A DNA stretch of 43,799 bases, from contig JAGWTI010000018.1 of NCBI GenBank assembly GCA_028876065.1, positions 1 through 43,799 on the forward strand. The letters are read 5' to 3'. Both the position numbers and the translations under genes were made by a program. This stretch comes from Nitrospirota bacterium. GTDB lineage: Bacteria > Nitrospirota > Nitrospiria > Nitrospirales > Nitrospiraceae. The notes under the pieces were generated by a model that worked only from the letters and a program-made list of their open reading frames with translations, searched no databases and had not been told where the DNA came from. Positions 34,387 to 42,012 of the stretch are shown piece after piece; the first letter of the stretch is position 1, and each line of letters opens with the position of its first letter.

Positions 34387-35901
34387 TTGGCACTCGCACG
34401 TCACCTGCCAAGCCGGACGAGCCCGGATTTGCTCCACCGTTGTGTGTTCGTCCGTGATGCCCTGGTCCGAGATGGTCTCTACGACAGGTCGGACGACGTC
34501 AAACACGGCCCGATCGGGCTCGCCGCACAGCCGCCCGGCGAGCCGGCCGTCACCACCAGATGGCGCGTCGCGCCGCACCCCTTACGTCTCGCTCCCCACG
34601 ACGCAGCCTTTCTCCACGCGCTCGGCCGGCATCTCCTGGCCTTTTATCGAGCCCTGAACCGCCTGTACCAGGACAGCCTGCGCGGCGCCCAGCCGGCCTG
34701 GGTCGTCGCCTACCTGGACCAAGGCAAGCCCGAGTCGCTCGTCTCCTACAGCCGGATGAAACGGTTCCGCGACCTGACCCCTGCCGTCATTCGCCCGGAC
34801 ATCATTCCCACGGACGAGGGCATGGTCATCACCGAACTGGACTCCGTGCCCGGGGGAATCGGCCTGACCGGCGCCCTCGCCAAAGCTTATGGCGAGCTCG
34901 ACCGGAACGACTGGCCGGGTGGCGGCGAGATCATCGGCGGCGCCGACGGCATGATCCGCGGGTTTGCCGGCATGGTGAAGGCCCAGCTCGGCGACCGGCC
35001 CGGTTGCCTCGCCATCGTCGTGTCCGAGGAAGCCAAGGACTACCGGCCCGAGATGACCTGGGTGGCGGCCCGGCTCAGGGAGCAAGGACTCGACGCCCAT
35101 TGTCTGGAGCCGCGCAGCCTGCGTTTTACCGAAGAGGCCCTGTCCGCCGACCTCGACGGCCGGGAACGGCCGGTGGCGCTGCTCTACCGGTTCTTCGAGC
35201 TGTTCGATCTCAAGAATATTCCCAAGGCCGAGCTGATCATGTACAGCGCCAAGAAGGACCGGGTGCTGGTCACGCCGCCGTTCAAGCCGGCGTTGGAGGA
35301 AAAACTGGCCTTCGCGCTCTTCCATCATCCGCTGTTGACGCCGTTTTGGACGCACGCGCTCGACGAAGAGACCTATGCGATTCTGGCCAAGGTCCTGCCG
35401 CGCACCTGGGTCCTGGACCCGCGCCCGCTCCCCCCGTCGGCCGTCATCCCCGATCTACGGATCGGCGGCCAGGCCGTCGCCGATTGGCATGTCCTGGCGG
35501 GAGCCACGCAGAAGGACCGTCGGTACGTGATCAAGCCCTCGGGGTTTTCGGAATTGGCGTGGGGCAGCCGGGGCGTGTCCGTGGGCCACGATCTGCCGCA
35601 AGTGGAATGGGCCTCGGCGCTGGACAAGGCCCTGGCCTCCTTCCCTGCGACGCCCTACGTCTTGCAGGAATTTCACAAGGGCCGACAGTTCGAATCGGCC
35701 TATTACGACGTGCGGAGCGACGACGTGGTGCCCATGGCCGGCCGGGCCAGGCTCTCGCCCTATTACTTCGTGGCCGGCGACCGGGCCGAGTTGGCCGGCG
35801 TCCTGGCCACCCTCTGCACGCCGGACAAGAAAGTGATCCACGGGATGAAGGACGCCATCATGGTGCCCTGCGCAGCCGCGCCCAGCAATGTTCAATTGTG
35901 A
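34387..35901 (+). CDS. Unknown 504-residue protein, ATP-grasp-like
   Basis: TTG start at 34387 with CGGAGG 3-4 bp upstream; no in-frame ATG gives a better start. Not assigned to a named family. The middle has VVTELDSVPGG-like sequence (VITELDSVPGGIGLTGALAK) comparable to the pre-ATP-grasp region, and the C-terminal part has YVIKPSGFSELAWGSRGVSV followed by TPYVLQEFHKGRQ, similar to the nucleotide-binding part of circularly permuted ATP-grasp ligases such as the glutathionylspermidine synthase-like group. An amide-bond ligase is inferred. Its last residues and TGA come from the repeat island at 35887. A glutaredoxin and lysine 2,3-aminomutase gene follow on the same strand. Confidence 0.6.
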   Translation: MALARHLPSRTSPDLLHRCVFVRDALVRDGLYDRSDDVKHGPIGLAAQPPGEPAVTTRWRVAPHPLRLAPHDAAFLHALGRHLLAFYRALNRLYQDSLRGAQPAWVVAYLDQGKPESLVSYSRMKRFRDLTPAVIRPDIIPTDEGMVITELDSVPGGIGLTGALAKAYGELDRNDWPGGGEIIGGADGMIRGFAGMVKAQLGDRPGCLAIVVSEEAKDYRPEMTWVAARLREQGLDAHCLEPRSLRFTEEALSADLDGRERPVALLYRFFELFDLKNIPKAELIMYSAKKDRVLVTPPFKPALEEKLAFALFHHPLLTPFWTHALDEETYAILAKVLPRTWVLDPRPLPPSAVIPDLRIGGQAVADWHVLAGATQKDRRYVIKPSGFSELAWGSRGVSVGHDLPQVEWASALDKALASFPATPYVLQEFHKGRQFESAYYDVRSDDVVPMAGRARLSPYYFVAGDRAELAGVLATLCTPDKKVIHGMKDAIMVPCAAAPSNVQL

Positions 35902-35983
35902 ATGTTCAATTATGAATTTTGGAAATAATGATGTCTGTTCGGGCGGTCCGCAATTCAACATTGAGCATTGAAAATTAAACATT
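35887..35983. repeat. AT-rich inverted repeat island between ATP-grasp-like and glutaredoxin genes
   Basis: The left arm (35887-35921) contains AATGTTCAATTGTGAATG and a repeat of it; the right arm (35951-35983) has CAATTCAACATTGAGCATTG and related units. It provides the stop of the upstream gene (TTG TGA) and directly abuts the next ATG. Confidence 0.85.
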
Positions 35984-36238
35984 ATGGCCCTCGTTTTTTA
36001 TCACGTCGGCTGGTGTCCGGAGTGCGCCGTGGTCCGCGACAAGCTGGAGGACCTGGGATTGGAGTATGAAGACGTCCTGGTCCCCGACGCCCGCCCCCTG
36101 CGCCGGCAGGTGTTCGAGGTGTCGGGCCAATATTACGTGCCGGTGCTCAAAGACGGAGACACAGTCCTGACGGAAACGCGGGACATCCTGGCGCATCTCG
36201 ACGCGCAGTACAGCCGGCGGCCCGCCGCCGGCCGCTGA
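35984..36238 (+). CDS. Glutaredoxin-like thiol oxidoreductase
   Basis: 84 residues, thioredoxin fold: LVFYHVGWCPECAVVRDKL with a CPEC active site (residues about 11-14), then EYEDVLVPD and the cis-Pro segment YYVPVLKDGDTVL. The length is that of a minimal Grx. A CPEC rather than CPYC or CGFS site is unusual. The ATG follows the repeat island with no ribosome-binding site. It lies 29 bp before kamA and may share a transcript. Confidence 0.85.
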   Translation: MALVFYHVGWCPECAVVRDKLEDLGLEYEDVLVPDARPLRRQVFEVSGQYYVPVLKDGDTVLTETRDILAHLDAQYSRRPAAGR

Positions 36239-36267
36239 CGCACCATCGCCATCTAAAGGGGTCATGC

Positions 36268-37440
36268 ATGGAGGAATGGAGACAGATCCTCGCCGATAGC
36301 ATCGTCAAGCCCAAGGACCTGGCCGATCATTTGGGCGTCGATCCCAAGGAGATCGAGGCCATCGTCGGCGACTACCCGATGCGGATCACCCCCACGGTCC
36401 TGGCCACGATCAAGGCCAAAGGCGACGCCATCTGGAAACAGGTGGTCCCGGACCAGGCCGAGATGGCCGACTTCGAAGCGCCGGACGATCCGCTCGAAGA
36501 AGACCTGATGAGCCCCGTGCCGCACCTCGTGCACCGGTACCCGGACCGGGTCCTGCTCATGGTGACCAACCAGTGCCCCATCTACTGCCGCTTCTGCACC
36601 CGCAAGCGCCTGGTCGGCAAACCCGGCTTCCTCAAGAAGGGCGAGCTGGATCGCGCGATCGAGTACCTGCGCGTCCACACCGAAGTGCGCGACGTGATCC
36701 TGTCCGGCGGCGACCCGCTGCTGCTGCCCGACCATTTGCTGGAGCGCATCTTGAAGGCCCTGCGGTCTATTCCGCACCTGGAACTCATCCGGCTCGGCTC
36801 CCGCGTGCCGGGCACGCTGCCCCAGCGCATCACGCCCAAGTTCTGCGAGATCGTCAAGAAGTACCACCCGATCTATATGAACCTGCACTTCAACCATCCG
36901 GACGAGCTGACCCCCGAAGTCAAAGCCGCCTGCGGACGGCTGGCGGACGCCGGCGTGCCGCTGGGCGCCCAGACCGTCCTGTTGAAAGGCGTGAACGACG
37001 ACCCGGAGGTCATGAAGCGCCTGGTGCATCAATTGCTGTTGGCCCGCGTGAAGCCCTACTACCTCTATCAGGCGGACCTGACCAAGGGCACGAATCACTT
37101 CCGGACGACGGTGGAGACCGGGATGCAGATCATCCGGGCCTTGCAAGGCCATACCAGCGGCATGGCGGTCCCGCACTTCGTGATCGACGCGCCGGGCGGC
37201 GGCGGCAAGATCCCGATCCTCCCGCCGGACTACCTGGTCCACTTGGATGAAGAGGGAGCCGTGCTGAAAAATTACGAGAACAAGACGTTCCACTATCCCC
37301 AGCCGGCCAACGGCCATGGCCCCTTCGACGAGGCTCAGGACAGGCCCTTCGATCCGGCTCAGGACAGGCGGGCACTGCCCATGCTCGGCGCCCACCCGGC
37401 CATGAGCGGGTGCAGCGACGGGGCCTTCGAGGACGCATGA
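36268..37440 (+). CDS. kamA: L-lysine 2,3-aminomutase (radical SAM/PLP)
   Basis: 390 residues, ATG 36268 with AAGGGG 7 bp upstream. The radical SAM cluster CPIYCRFCTRKR (Cx3Cx2C, about residue 103) is intact, followed by ILSGGDPLLLPD, RLGSRVPGTLPQRIT, NLHFNHPDELT, QTVLLKGVNDD, and AVPHFVIDAPGGGGKIPILP, with the PLP-lysine in the GGGGK loop. It turns lysine into beta-lysine, using SAM, PLP and 4Fe-4S. The C-terminal tail holds the repeat peptide (PFDEAQDR then PFDPAQDR, 37321-37368). No AblB acetyltransferase or EF-P gene is near, so the use of beta-lysine is open. Its stop overlaps the next start (ATGA). Confidence 0.95.
   Translation: MEEWRQILADSIVKPKDLADHLGVDPKEIEAIVGDYPMRITPTVLATIKAKGDAIWKQVVPDQAEMADFEAPDDPLEEDLMSPVPHLVHRYPDRVLLMVTNQCPIYCRFCTRKRLVGKPGFLKKGELDRAIEYLRVHTEVRDVILSGGDPLLLPDHLLERILKALRSIPHLELIRLGSRVPGTLPQRITPKFCEIVKKYHPIYMNLHFNHPDELTPEVKAACGRLADAGVPLGAQTVLLKGVNDDPEVMKRLVHQLLLARVKPYYLYQADLTKGTNHFRTTVETGMQIIRALQGHTSGMAVPHFVIDAPGGGGKIPILPPDYLVHLDEEGAVLKNYENKTFHYPQPANGHGPFDEAQDRPFDPAQDRRALPMLGAHPAMSGCSDGAFEDA
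37321..37368. repeat. Tandem 24-bp repeat in the kamA tail
   Basis: Two units, CCCTTCGACGAGGCTCAGGA (then CAGG) and CCCTTCGATCCGGCTCAGGA (then CAGG), differing at three or so positions. They are in frame and encode PFDEAQDR/PFDPAQDR. I recall similar CTTCGAC-AGGCTCAGGAC sequence from other bacterial genomes as a dispersed repeat. Confidence 0.85.
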
Positions 37441-38687
37441 GCCGCCCGGCCAAACGGACAGGCTCCCGCGCGTCCCGACCGTCCCCGGCCGCGCCGCGCC
37501 GGCACGGCATCCTGCCCTACCAGCGCATCAAGCAGCTGATCGCGCAGCGGGCCATCCGCGCGGAAGTGCCGATCCTGGAGCGGCAGATCCAGCCGGCCAG
37601 CCTGGACTTGCGTCTGGGCCGGAAAGCCTACCGGCTGCTCAGCAGCTTTCTCCCGGAACGGACGGACATCCAAAGCCGCTTGAGCCTCCGCCAGGGGTCC
37701 GTGCAGGCCTGGGGCCAGGAGGTCCTGGACTTCTACCAATCCGACCTCGTGATGTACGAGATGGACCTGCGGGACGGGGCGATTCTCGAAAAGGGGCACG
37801 TCTACCTGGTGCCGCTGCTGGAAAGTCTCAACCTCCCCAAGCAGCTCCGTGCCAGGGCCAACCCCAAAAGCACGACCGGACGACTGGACGTCTTCACCCG
37901 CGTCATCACGGACCTGAACACCGGCTTCGACGAAATCCGTCCCGGCTACCAGGGCCCGATGTATCTGGAAATCGTCCCCCGGTCTTTCGCCATCAAGGTC
38001 CGCACCGGCCTGTCCTTGAACCAGCTCCGGCTCATTCAGGGACCGGCGACGCTCTCGGATCGGGGCCTCCTCTCGCTGCATCGGCGCGAACCGTTGCTCT
38101 ACCACAACGTGTCGGACCCGAAGCCTCTGACGGCGCGGGAGATCCGCACCGACCGGGGCCTCTTCCTCCGGGTGGACCTGCGAGGTCCGGACCCGGATCT
38201 CAAGACGTTGGGCTCCGAGGCGATCGTCGGCTACCGGGCCAAGAAGAACAGCCACGTGATCGACCTCTCCAAAGTCGGCCACTATGCGGCGCTGGACTTC
38301 TGGGAGCCGATCCGCCGCCATCGCAACGACAGTCTGTTGCTCGAACCGGAGGAGTTTTACATCCTCGCGTCGAAGGAGCGCATTCGCGTGCCGCCCGGCT
38401 ACGCGGCCGAGATGGTGGCCTACGAAGCGGCCTGCGGCGAACTGCGCACCCACTATGCCGGCTTCTTCGATCCGGGATTCGGCTACGGGCGCGGCGAGCT
38501 GCAGGGGACCCAGGTGGTGCTGGAAGTGCGGCCCCATGACGTCCCCTTCCAGATCTATGATGGACAAACCTTCTTCAAGGTTGTATATGAATCCATGCAA
38601 GAACTCCCCACACAAGTGTACGGATCGGCGTTAGGCTCGTCCTATCAACGCCAAGGCCTCACGCTCAGCAAACATTTCAAAGCATGA
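37437..38687 (+). CDS. dcd: dCTP deaminase, long form
   Basis: 416 residues from ATG 37437, overlapping the kamA stop. It has the dCTP deaminase/dUTPase fold motif region in two parts: RQIQPASLDLRLGRKAYRL in the N-terminal half, RARANPKSTTGRLDVFTRVI with the Arg-Ser catalytic pair and TDLNTGFDEI/GPMYLEI, and a second set in the C-terminal half (MVAYEAACGELRTHYAGFFD, FGYGRGELQG). This is the duplicated, long 2'-deoxycytidine 5'-triphosphate deaminase type, making dUTP for dTTP synthesis. Co-location with kamA looks like shared transcription only. A basic N-terminal tail of about 30 residues precedes it. Confidence 0.92.
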   Translation: MSRPAKRTGSRASRPSPAAPRRHGILPYQRIKQLIAQRAIRAEVPILERQIQPASLDLRLGRKAYRLLSSFLPERTDIQSRLSLRQGSVQAWGQEVLDFYQSDLVMYEMDLRDGAILEKGHVYLVPLLESLNLPKQLRARANPKSTTGRLDVFTRVITDLNTGFDEIRPGYQGPMYLEIVPRSFAIKVRTGLSLNQLRLIQGPATLSDRGLLSLHRREPLLYHNVSDPKPLTAREIRTDRGLFLRVDLRGPDPDLKTLGSEAIVGYRAKKNSHVIDLSKVGHYAALDFWEPIRRHRNDSLLLEPEEFYILASKERIRVPPGYAAEMVAYEAACGELRTHYAGFFDPGFGYGRGELQGTQVVLEVRPHDVPFQIYDGQTFFKVVYESMQELPTQVYGSALGSSYQRQGLTLSKHFKA

Positions 38688-38800
38688 GCCGATAGCCTAT
38701 GGCCTATAGCAAGAGACGAAGACTTGATGGCTTCCGGCCGACGGCCGAAGCGTCGGAATGCTGTTCTGTTGTCTTGCCATACGCTATCAGCCATTCGCTC
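38685..38800. repeat. Inverted repeat island of GCCTATGGCCTATAGC type
   Basis: The left arm (38685-38709) has GAGCCGATAGCCTATGGCC; the right arm (38776-38800) has CCATACGCTATCAGCCATTC. Between them a near-palindrome TTCCGGCCGACGGCCGAA. It fills the gap between dcd and the membrane gene. Confidence 0.7.
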
Positions 38801-38813
38801 TTGGGATAATTCC

Positions 38814-39242
38814 ATGTCGCCAGCCGAACCCCAGCACCCGACGGCCGAGCCGCCCGCCGCTCCGACGCCACCCAGGCCGACGGAAGGGCGCCAGAGCCAG
38901 GAGTCGCAGGAAGACCGGCAATTCAACATCGCCCAGATGATGGTCGGCACGGCGATGATGTTCGTCGGTTTCCTGAACGTCCTGCTGTCGATCAGCGGCG
39001 GGTTCGAAATCGCCGGCGTGGTCCCGATGCTGCTGTATTTTGCCGGCCTGGCGATCTGGGCCCATGCCACGATCGTCAACCCCACGTCGCGGTACATCGT
39101 GATCACTCTGTCCGTCACGATCGCCCTCGCCTTCCTCAGCTACGGAGAAGTCCTCTTCTGGCACAAACAGCTACTTTTCTGGGGTACGATCCTGATGGTC
39201 GGCTACTTCATGTTCAAGACGGCCAAACCCGACAAGGCATGA
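38814..39242 (+). CDS. Small multi-pass membrane protein, unknown
   Basis: 142 residues from ATG 38814. A Pro/Thr/Glu-rich soluble N-terminus (about 1-45) is followed by four hydrophobic segments: about 46-66, 70-90, 95-113 and 115-134. No domain recognised. It is part of the plus-strand run between dcd and the transferase pair, bordered by repeat islands on both sides. Confidence 0.7.
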   Translation: MSPAEPQHPTAEPPAAPTPPRPTEGRQSQESQEDRQFNIAQMMVGTAMMFVGFLNVLLSISGGFEIAGVVPMLLYFAGLAIWAHATIVNPTSRYIVITLSVTIALAFLSYGEVLFWHKQLLFWGTILMVGYFMFKTAKPDKA

Positions 39243-39305
39243 GCCGTCAGCCATCGACCGCAGAACATTTCCCTTCTCTATTCCAGGGCTGAACGCCGAC
39301 GGCTG
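39241..39305. repeat. Inverted repeat island, sister of 13918-14045
   Basis: GAGCCGTCAGCCATCGACCG on the left and AGGGCTGAACGCCGACGGC on the right, separated by a short core. It has the same unit sequence as the island near the queD gene, 25 kb away. Confidence 0.75.
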
Positions 39306-39315
39306 CTTCGCGACC

Positions 39316-40059
39316 ATGACGGTGAGCGTCATCATTCCCACTCTCAATGAAGAACGAGCCCTGCCGCAGACACTCCCCCGGACCCTCGCGCTGGGGTTCG
39401 ACGAAGTGCTGGTGGTGGACGGGGGCAGCAGCGACCGCACGCAGCAGATCGTTCGCGATCTCCTGGCGCAGGAAACGGAGCGCGAGGTGCGGGGTGGCCA
39501 AGCCTCGGCCCCCGAACCCCGAACCCCTCGCCTGCGTCTGCTGGCGTCGCCGCCTGGCCGCGCCGCCCAAATGAACGTCGGCGCGGCGGCGAGCCGTGGA
39601 GACGTGCTCTTGTTTCTCCACGCCGACACCCAGTTGCCGGACAACGCCAAGGAGGCCATCGTCCGAGCCCTGCAAGAGCCGGAATGTGTCGGCGGGCGCT
39701 TCGATCTGCGCTTCGATCGGGACCGCCCCCTCAGCCGGCTGATCGCGTGCATGATCAACTGGCGCTCCCGCCTCAGCGGCATCGCCACAGGCGACCAGGC
39801 CATCTTCGTGCGGCGATCGGTCTTCGAGCGGATGGGTGGGTTTGCCTCCATCCCGCTCATGGAGGACATCGACCTGACCCGCCGCCTCAATCGGATGGGA
39901 CCTGTCGCCTACCTCCGCACCCAGGTGGTCACGTCGTTTCGACGCTGGGAAACCCGAGGTCCGATCCGGACGATCCTGCTCATGTGGCTGCTCCGGTTCC
40001 TCTATTGGATCGGCGTCAATCCGCACACATTAAGTCGGTGGTATGGCCATGCGCGATGA
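39316..40059 (+). CDS. TIGR04283-type family 2 glycosyltransferase
   Basis: 247 residues. GT2 start VSVIIPTLNEERALPQTLPR, DGGSSDRTQQIV, the DxD-like HADTQLPDN, GGRFDLRF, and the family block GDQAIFVRRSVFERMGGF with LMEDIDLTRRL. It ends in a basic transmembrane-like segment (LLMWLLRFLYWIGVNP). It is the rSAM/selenodomain-associated transferase 2 family, usually paired with TIGR04282, which follows here. Residues about 57-72 come from a GCGGGGT/CGAACCC repeat (39481-39533). The acceptor is unknown. Confidence 0.9.
   Translation: MTVSVIIPTLNEERALPQTLPRTLALGFDEVLVVDGGSSDRTQQIVRDLLAQETEREVRGGQASAPEPRTPRLRLLASPPGRAAQMNVGAAASRGDVLLFLHADTQLPDNAKEAIVRALQEPECVGGRFDLRFDRDRPLSRLIACMINWRSRLSGIATGDQAIFVRRSVFERMGGFASIPLMEDIDLTRRLNRMGPVAYLRTQVVTSFRRWETRGPIRTILLMWLLRFLYWIGVNPHTLSRWYGHAR
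39481..39533. repeat. GCGGGGT / CGAACCC inverted repeat inside the glycosyltransferase gene
   Basis: GAGGTGCGGGGTGG is followed by CCCCGAACCCCGAACCCC. It is a short copy of the island family in the YkgJ-GNAT gene and encodes REVRGG...APEPRTPR, in frame and in a loop between two conserved blocks. Confidence 0.75.
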
Positions 40060-40065
40060 TCATCC

Positions 40066-40140
40066 GAGTTTTGAGTTGTGAATTTTGAGTTTTAAGTTAT
40101 GGGCGATCAACTCAACACTAAAAACTCAACACTCAAAATG
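40066..40140. repeat. AT-rich inverted repeat island (GAGTTTTGAGTT type)
   Basis: The left arm (40066-40099) has GAGTTTTGAGTTGTGAATTT and related units; the right arm (40110-40140) has CTCAACACTAAAAACTCAAC. It overlaps the start codon of the next gene, whose ATG 40138 is the final unit. Confidence 0.85.
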
Positions 40141-40842
40141 AATTTCGTGTTGGTCATCTTCGGCAAGGCGCCGATTCCCGGCCAGGTCAAGACCCGCCTC
40201 TGTCCCCCGCTCACGCCGGATGAAGCCGCCACGCTCCAGGGCAGCCTGGTGCTGGACGTGGTCGAACGGGCCCGCGCATCGACCAAGTCGGCGCAGTACG
40301 ATATGGTCTTCGCCTGTTTCCCCTCCCGCGAGCACGTGTTCTTCAAAGTGTTGGAGGACCGGCAGGGACTGCGTTTGCTGGACCAGGTCGGCGACAACCT
40401 GGGCGCCCGCATGCATCAGGCCTTTCAGGAGCTGTTCGACCGGGGCTACCGGCAAGTGGTCATCGTGGGAACGGACGTGCCCACCCTCCCCGGCTCGACC
40501 TTTGCGGCGGCTTTTCGCTCGCTCAAGGACCATGACTTGGTCTTGGGACCGGCCCTGGACGGAGGTTATTACTTGATCGGCCTGAACCGGCCGGCGCCGG
40601 ACCTGTTCGCCGACATTCCCTGGTCCACCGATCAGGTCTTGGCCCTGACAAAGAAAAAAGTCGAGGGCTTGGGACTCAAGACCGCCCTGCTCCCCCCCTA
40701 TCGGGACCTGGACCGGCTGGAGGATCTGCAGGCGCTGATCGGCGACGCGAAGACCACCCCGAAGGCTTTCTCGCCGCGCACCGCCGGCGTCTTGCAGACG
40801 CTGGCCGAGCGGCTCAAGTCGCGCGACGCGACGTTGGATTGA
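40138..40842 (+). CDS. TIGR04282-type transferase (CofC/nucleotidyl-transferase-like)
   Basis: 234 residues from ATG 40138 (an in-frame start at 40099 lies inside the repeat). Motifs: LVIFGKAPIPGQVKTRLCP (nucleotide-binding opening), QVVIVGTDVPTLPG, LVLGPALDGGYYLIGL, and FADIPWSTDQVL. These are characteristic of the rSAM/selenodomain-associated transferase 1 family, commonly next to TIGR04283. In known arsenosugar clusters the pair goes with ArsS; none is in view here. The start is embedded in a repeat with no ribosome site, so expression may depend on coupling to upstream translation. Confidence 0.9.
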   Translation: MNFVLVIFGKAPIPGQVKTRLCPPLTPDEAATLQGSLVLDVVERARASTKSAQYDMVFACFPSREHVFFKVLEDRQGLRLLDQVGDNLGARMHQAFQELFDRGYRQVVIVGTDVPTLPGSTFAAAFRSLKDHDLVLGPALDGGYYLIGLNRPAPDLFADIPWSTDQVLALTKKKVEGLGLKTALLPPYRDLDRLEDLQALIGDAKTTPKAFSPRTAGVLQTLAERLKSRDATLD

Positions 40843-40843
40843 G

Positions 40844-40885
40844 CGATTGACTCATTGACGATTGGATCATTGATTGATTCAATGA
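40844..40885. repeat. Degenerate GATTGACTCATTGAC-type repeat
   Basis: About five units of a GATTGAYTCATTGA-like sequence between the transferase and SDR genes, ending in a small inverted pair (CATTGA/TTCAATG). It is probably a partly decayed island of the same general class. Confidence 0.6.
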
Positions 40886-40904
40886 AAAACGAGGAATTGA
40901 ACCG

Positions 40905-41639
40905 ATGACTCACCAAGTGGCCTTGATCACCGGCGGAGCCAAGGGCATCGGGCGCGCGATCACGCTCGACCTGGCCGCGCAACGGTGGAGGGTGGCGATC
41001 TGTTACCGGACCAGCGAACGGGAGGCGCACGAGACAGCTACGGCGATTACGGAACGGGGCGGCACCCCGCTCGCCATCCGTTGCGACGTCTCCGATCCCA
41101 AGGCATGCCAGGCGTTGGTCCAACAGGTGGAGCAGGCCTGGGGCCAAATAGACGCGCTGATCCACTGCGCCGGCCCCTACCATCGTATCAACCTGCTGGA
41201 GGAAACGCCCGCAGGCTGGGCCGAAATGTTCGACCACAACCTGCACCCGATTTTTTATCTGAGCCAGGCGGCCGCGCCGGGCATGAAAGCCCGCAAGTCC
41301 GGGCGGATCGTCACGTTCAGCATGGCCAACGCCGACCAGATGGTCGCCCAGCCGGAGGTCACCGCCCATTACATCGCCAAAGCCGGCGTGCTCATCCTGA
41401 CCAAAACCCTGGCCAAGCTGCTCGCCCCGCACGGCATCACCGTCAATTCCGTCTCGCCCGGGTTCATCGATTCGGGCAGCGCCCCGCCCGGCGAACTGGC
41501 CGGCGTGGTCAAACGCATCCCGGCCGGCTACGTCGGCGAAGTGAAAGACACGGTGGCGGCGGTGAAGTTCCTGCTCTCCGACGAGGCCCGCTACGTGAAC
41601 GGGACGAACATCCACGTGTCGGGGGGATGGGGAATATAA
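40905..41639 (+). CDS. Short-chain dehydrogenase/reductase (FabG/FolM-like)
   Basis: 244 residues. NAD(P)-binding TGGAKGIGRAI (TGxxxGIG), CDVSDPK, HCAGPYHRINLL (NAG-like as CAG), catalytic YIAKAG (YxxxK), and SPGFIDSG then a C-terminal YVNGTNIHVSGGWG. The usual catalytic Ser before YxxxK falls in FSMANADQMVAQP, where it is not clear. A 3-oxoacyl reductase or a pterin reductase such as FolM are both possible. A GAGG site lies near the ATG. It is the last gene of the plus-strand run. Confidence 0.88.
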   Translation: MTHQVALITGGAKGIGRAITLDLAAQRWRVAICYRTSEREAHETATAITERGGTPLAIRCDVSDPKACQALVQQVEQAWGQIDALIHCAGPYHRINLLEETPAGWAEMFDHNLHPIFYLSQAAAPGMKARKSGRIVTFSMANADQMVAQPEVTAHYIAKAGVLILTKTLAKLLAPHGITVNSVSPGFIDSGSAPPGELAGVVKRIPAGYVGEVKDTVAAVKFLLSDEARYVNGTNIHVSGGWGI

Positions 41640-42012
41640 ACATTAGCGGGATAGCGGCTGACGAAGGATGAATTGCTCCGGCGCCGGCACGATGCGTTGA
41701 CCTGACACGACCATTCACACCGTACCGGGGTAGCCGCTCGCCTTACCGGATCACCTGAACCGGCTCGCTCGCCACACAGCTAGTGGCATCCTGTTCCCGC
41801 CGTACCGCCACCTCCGAATTCACCCTTCCAGCCGCTTATAGAAAATGAAAGGCGACAGGCCGCTTGAGGACCTGTCGCCTTTAACGCTTCGCCAAGTTTA
41901 TTGGGCTACGACAATGATGATTGCCCTACAAATTGCAGATATCCTCGCCTTCTTCATCCGAACATTCACGTCAGCGGAGGGCGGGAAATCTAGGGGCGGG
42001 CGCAGCGCCTGA
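41640..42012. other. Intergenic stretch with one strong hairpin
   Basis: No coding frame with family resemblance in this 373-bp gap between the SDR and the DUF2442 gene (convergent). It contains the terminator hairpin listed separately at 41848-41882. Base composition is mixed and drops in GC towards 41900-41960. Confidence 0.5.
41848..41882. terminator. Bidirectional intrinsic-terminator-like hairpin
   Basis: A perfect 12-bp stem AAAGGCGACAGG/CCTGTCGCCTTT with an 11-nt loop. Its A and T ends make short A/T tracts on both sides, so it could end transcripts from both the SDR (plus) and the DUF2442 gene (minus). Confidence 0.65.

Noticed and set aside
39316-40842. Arsenosugar biosynthesis cluster
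   Set aside because: The transferase pair is present but ArsS and ArsM are not in the window.
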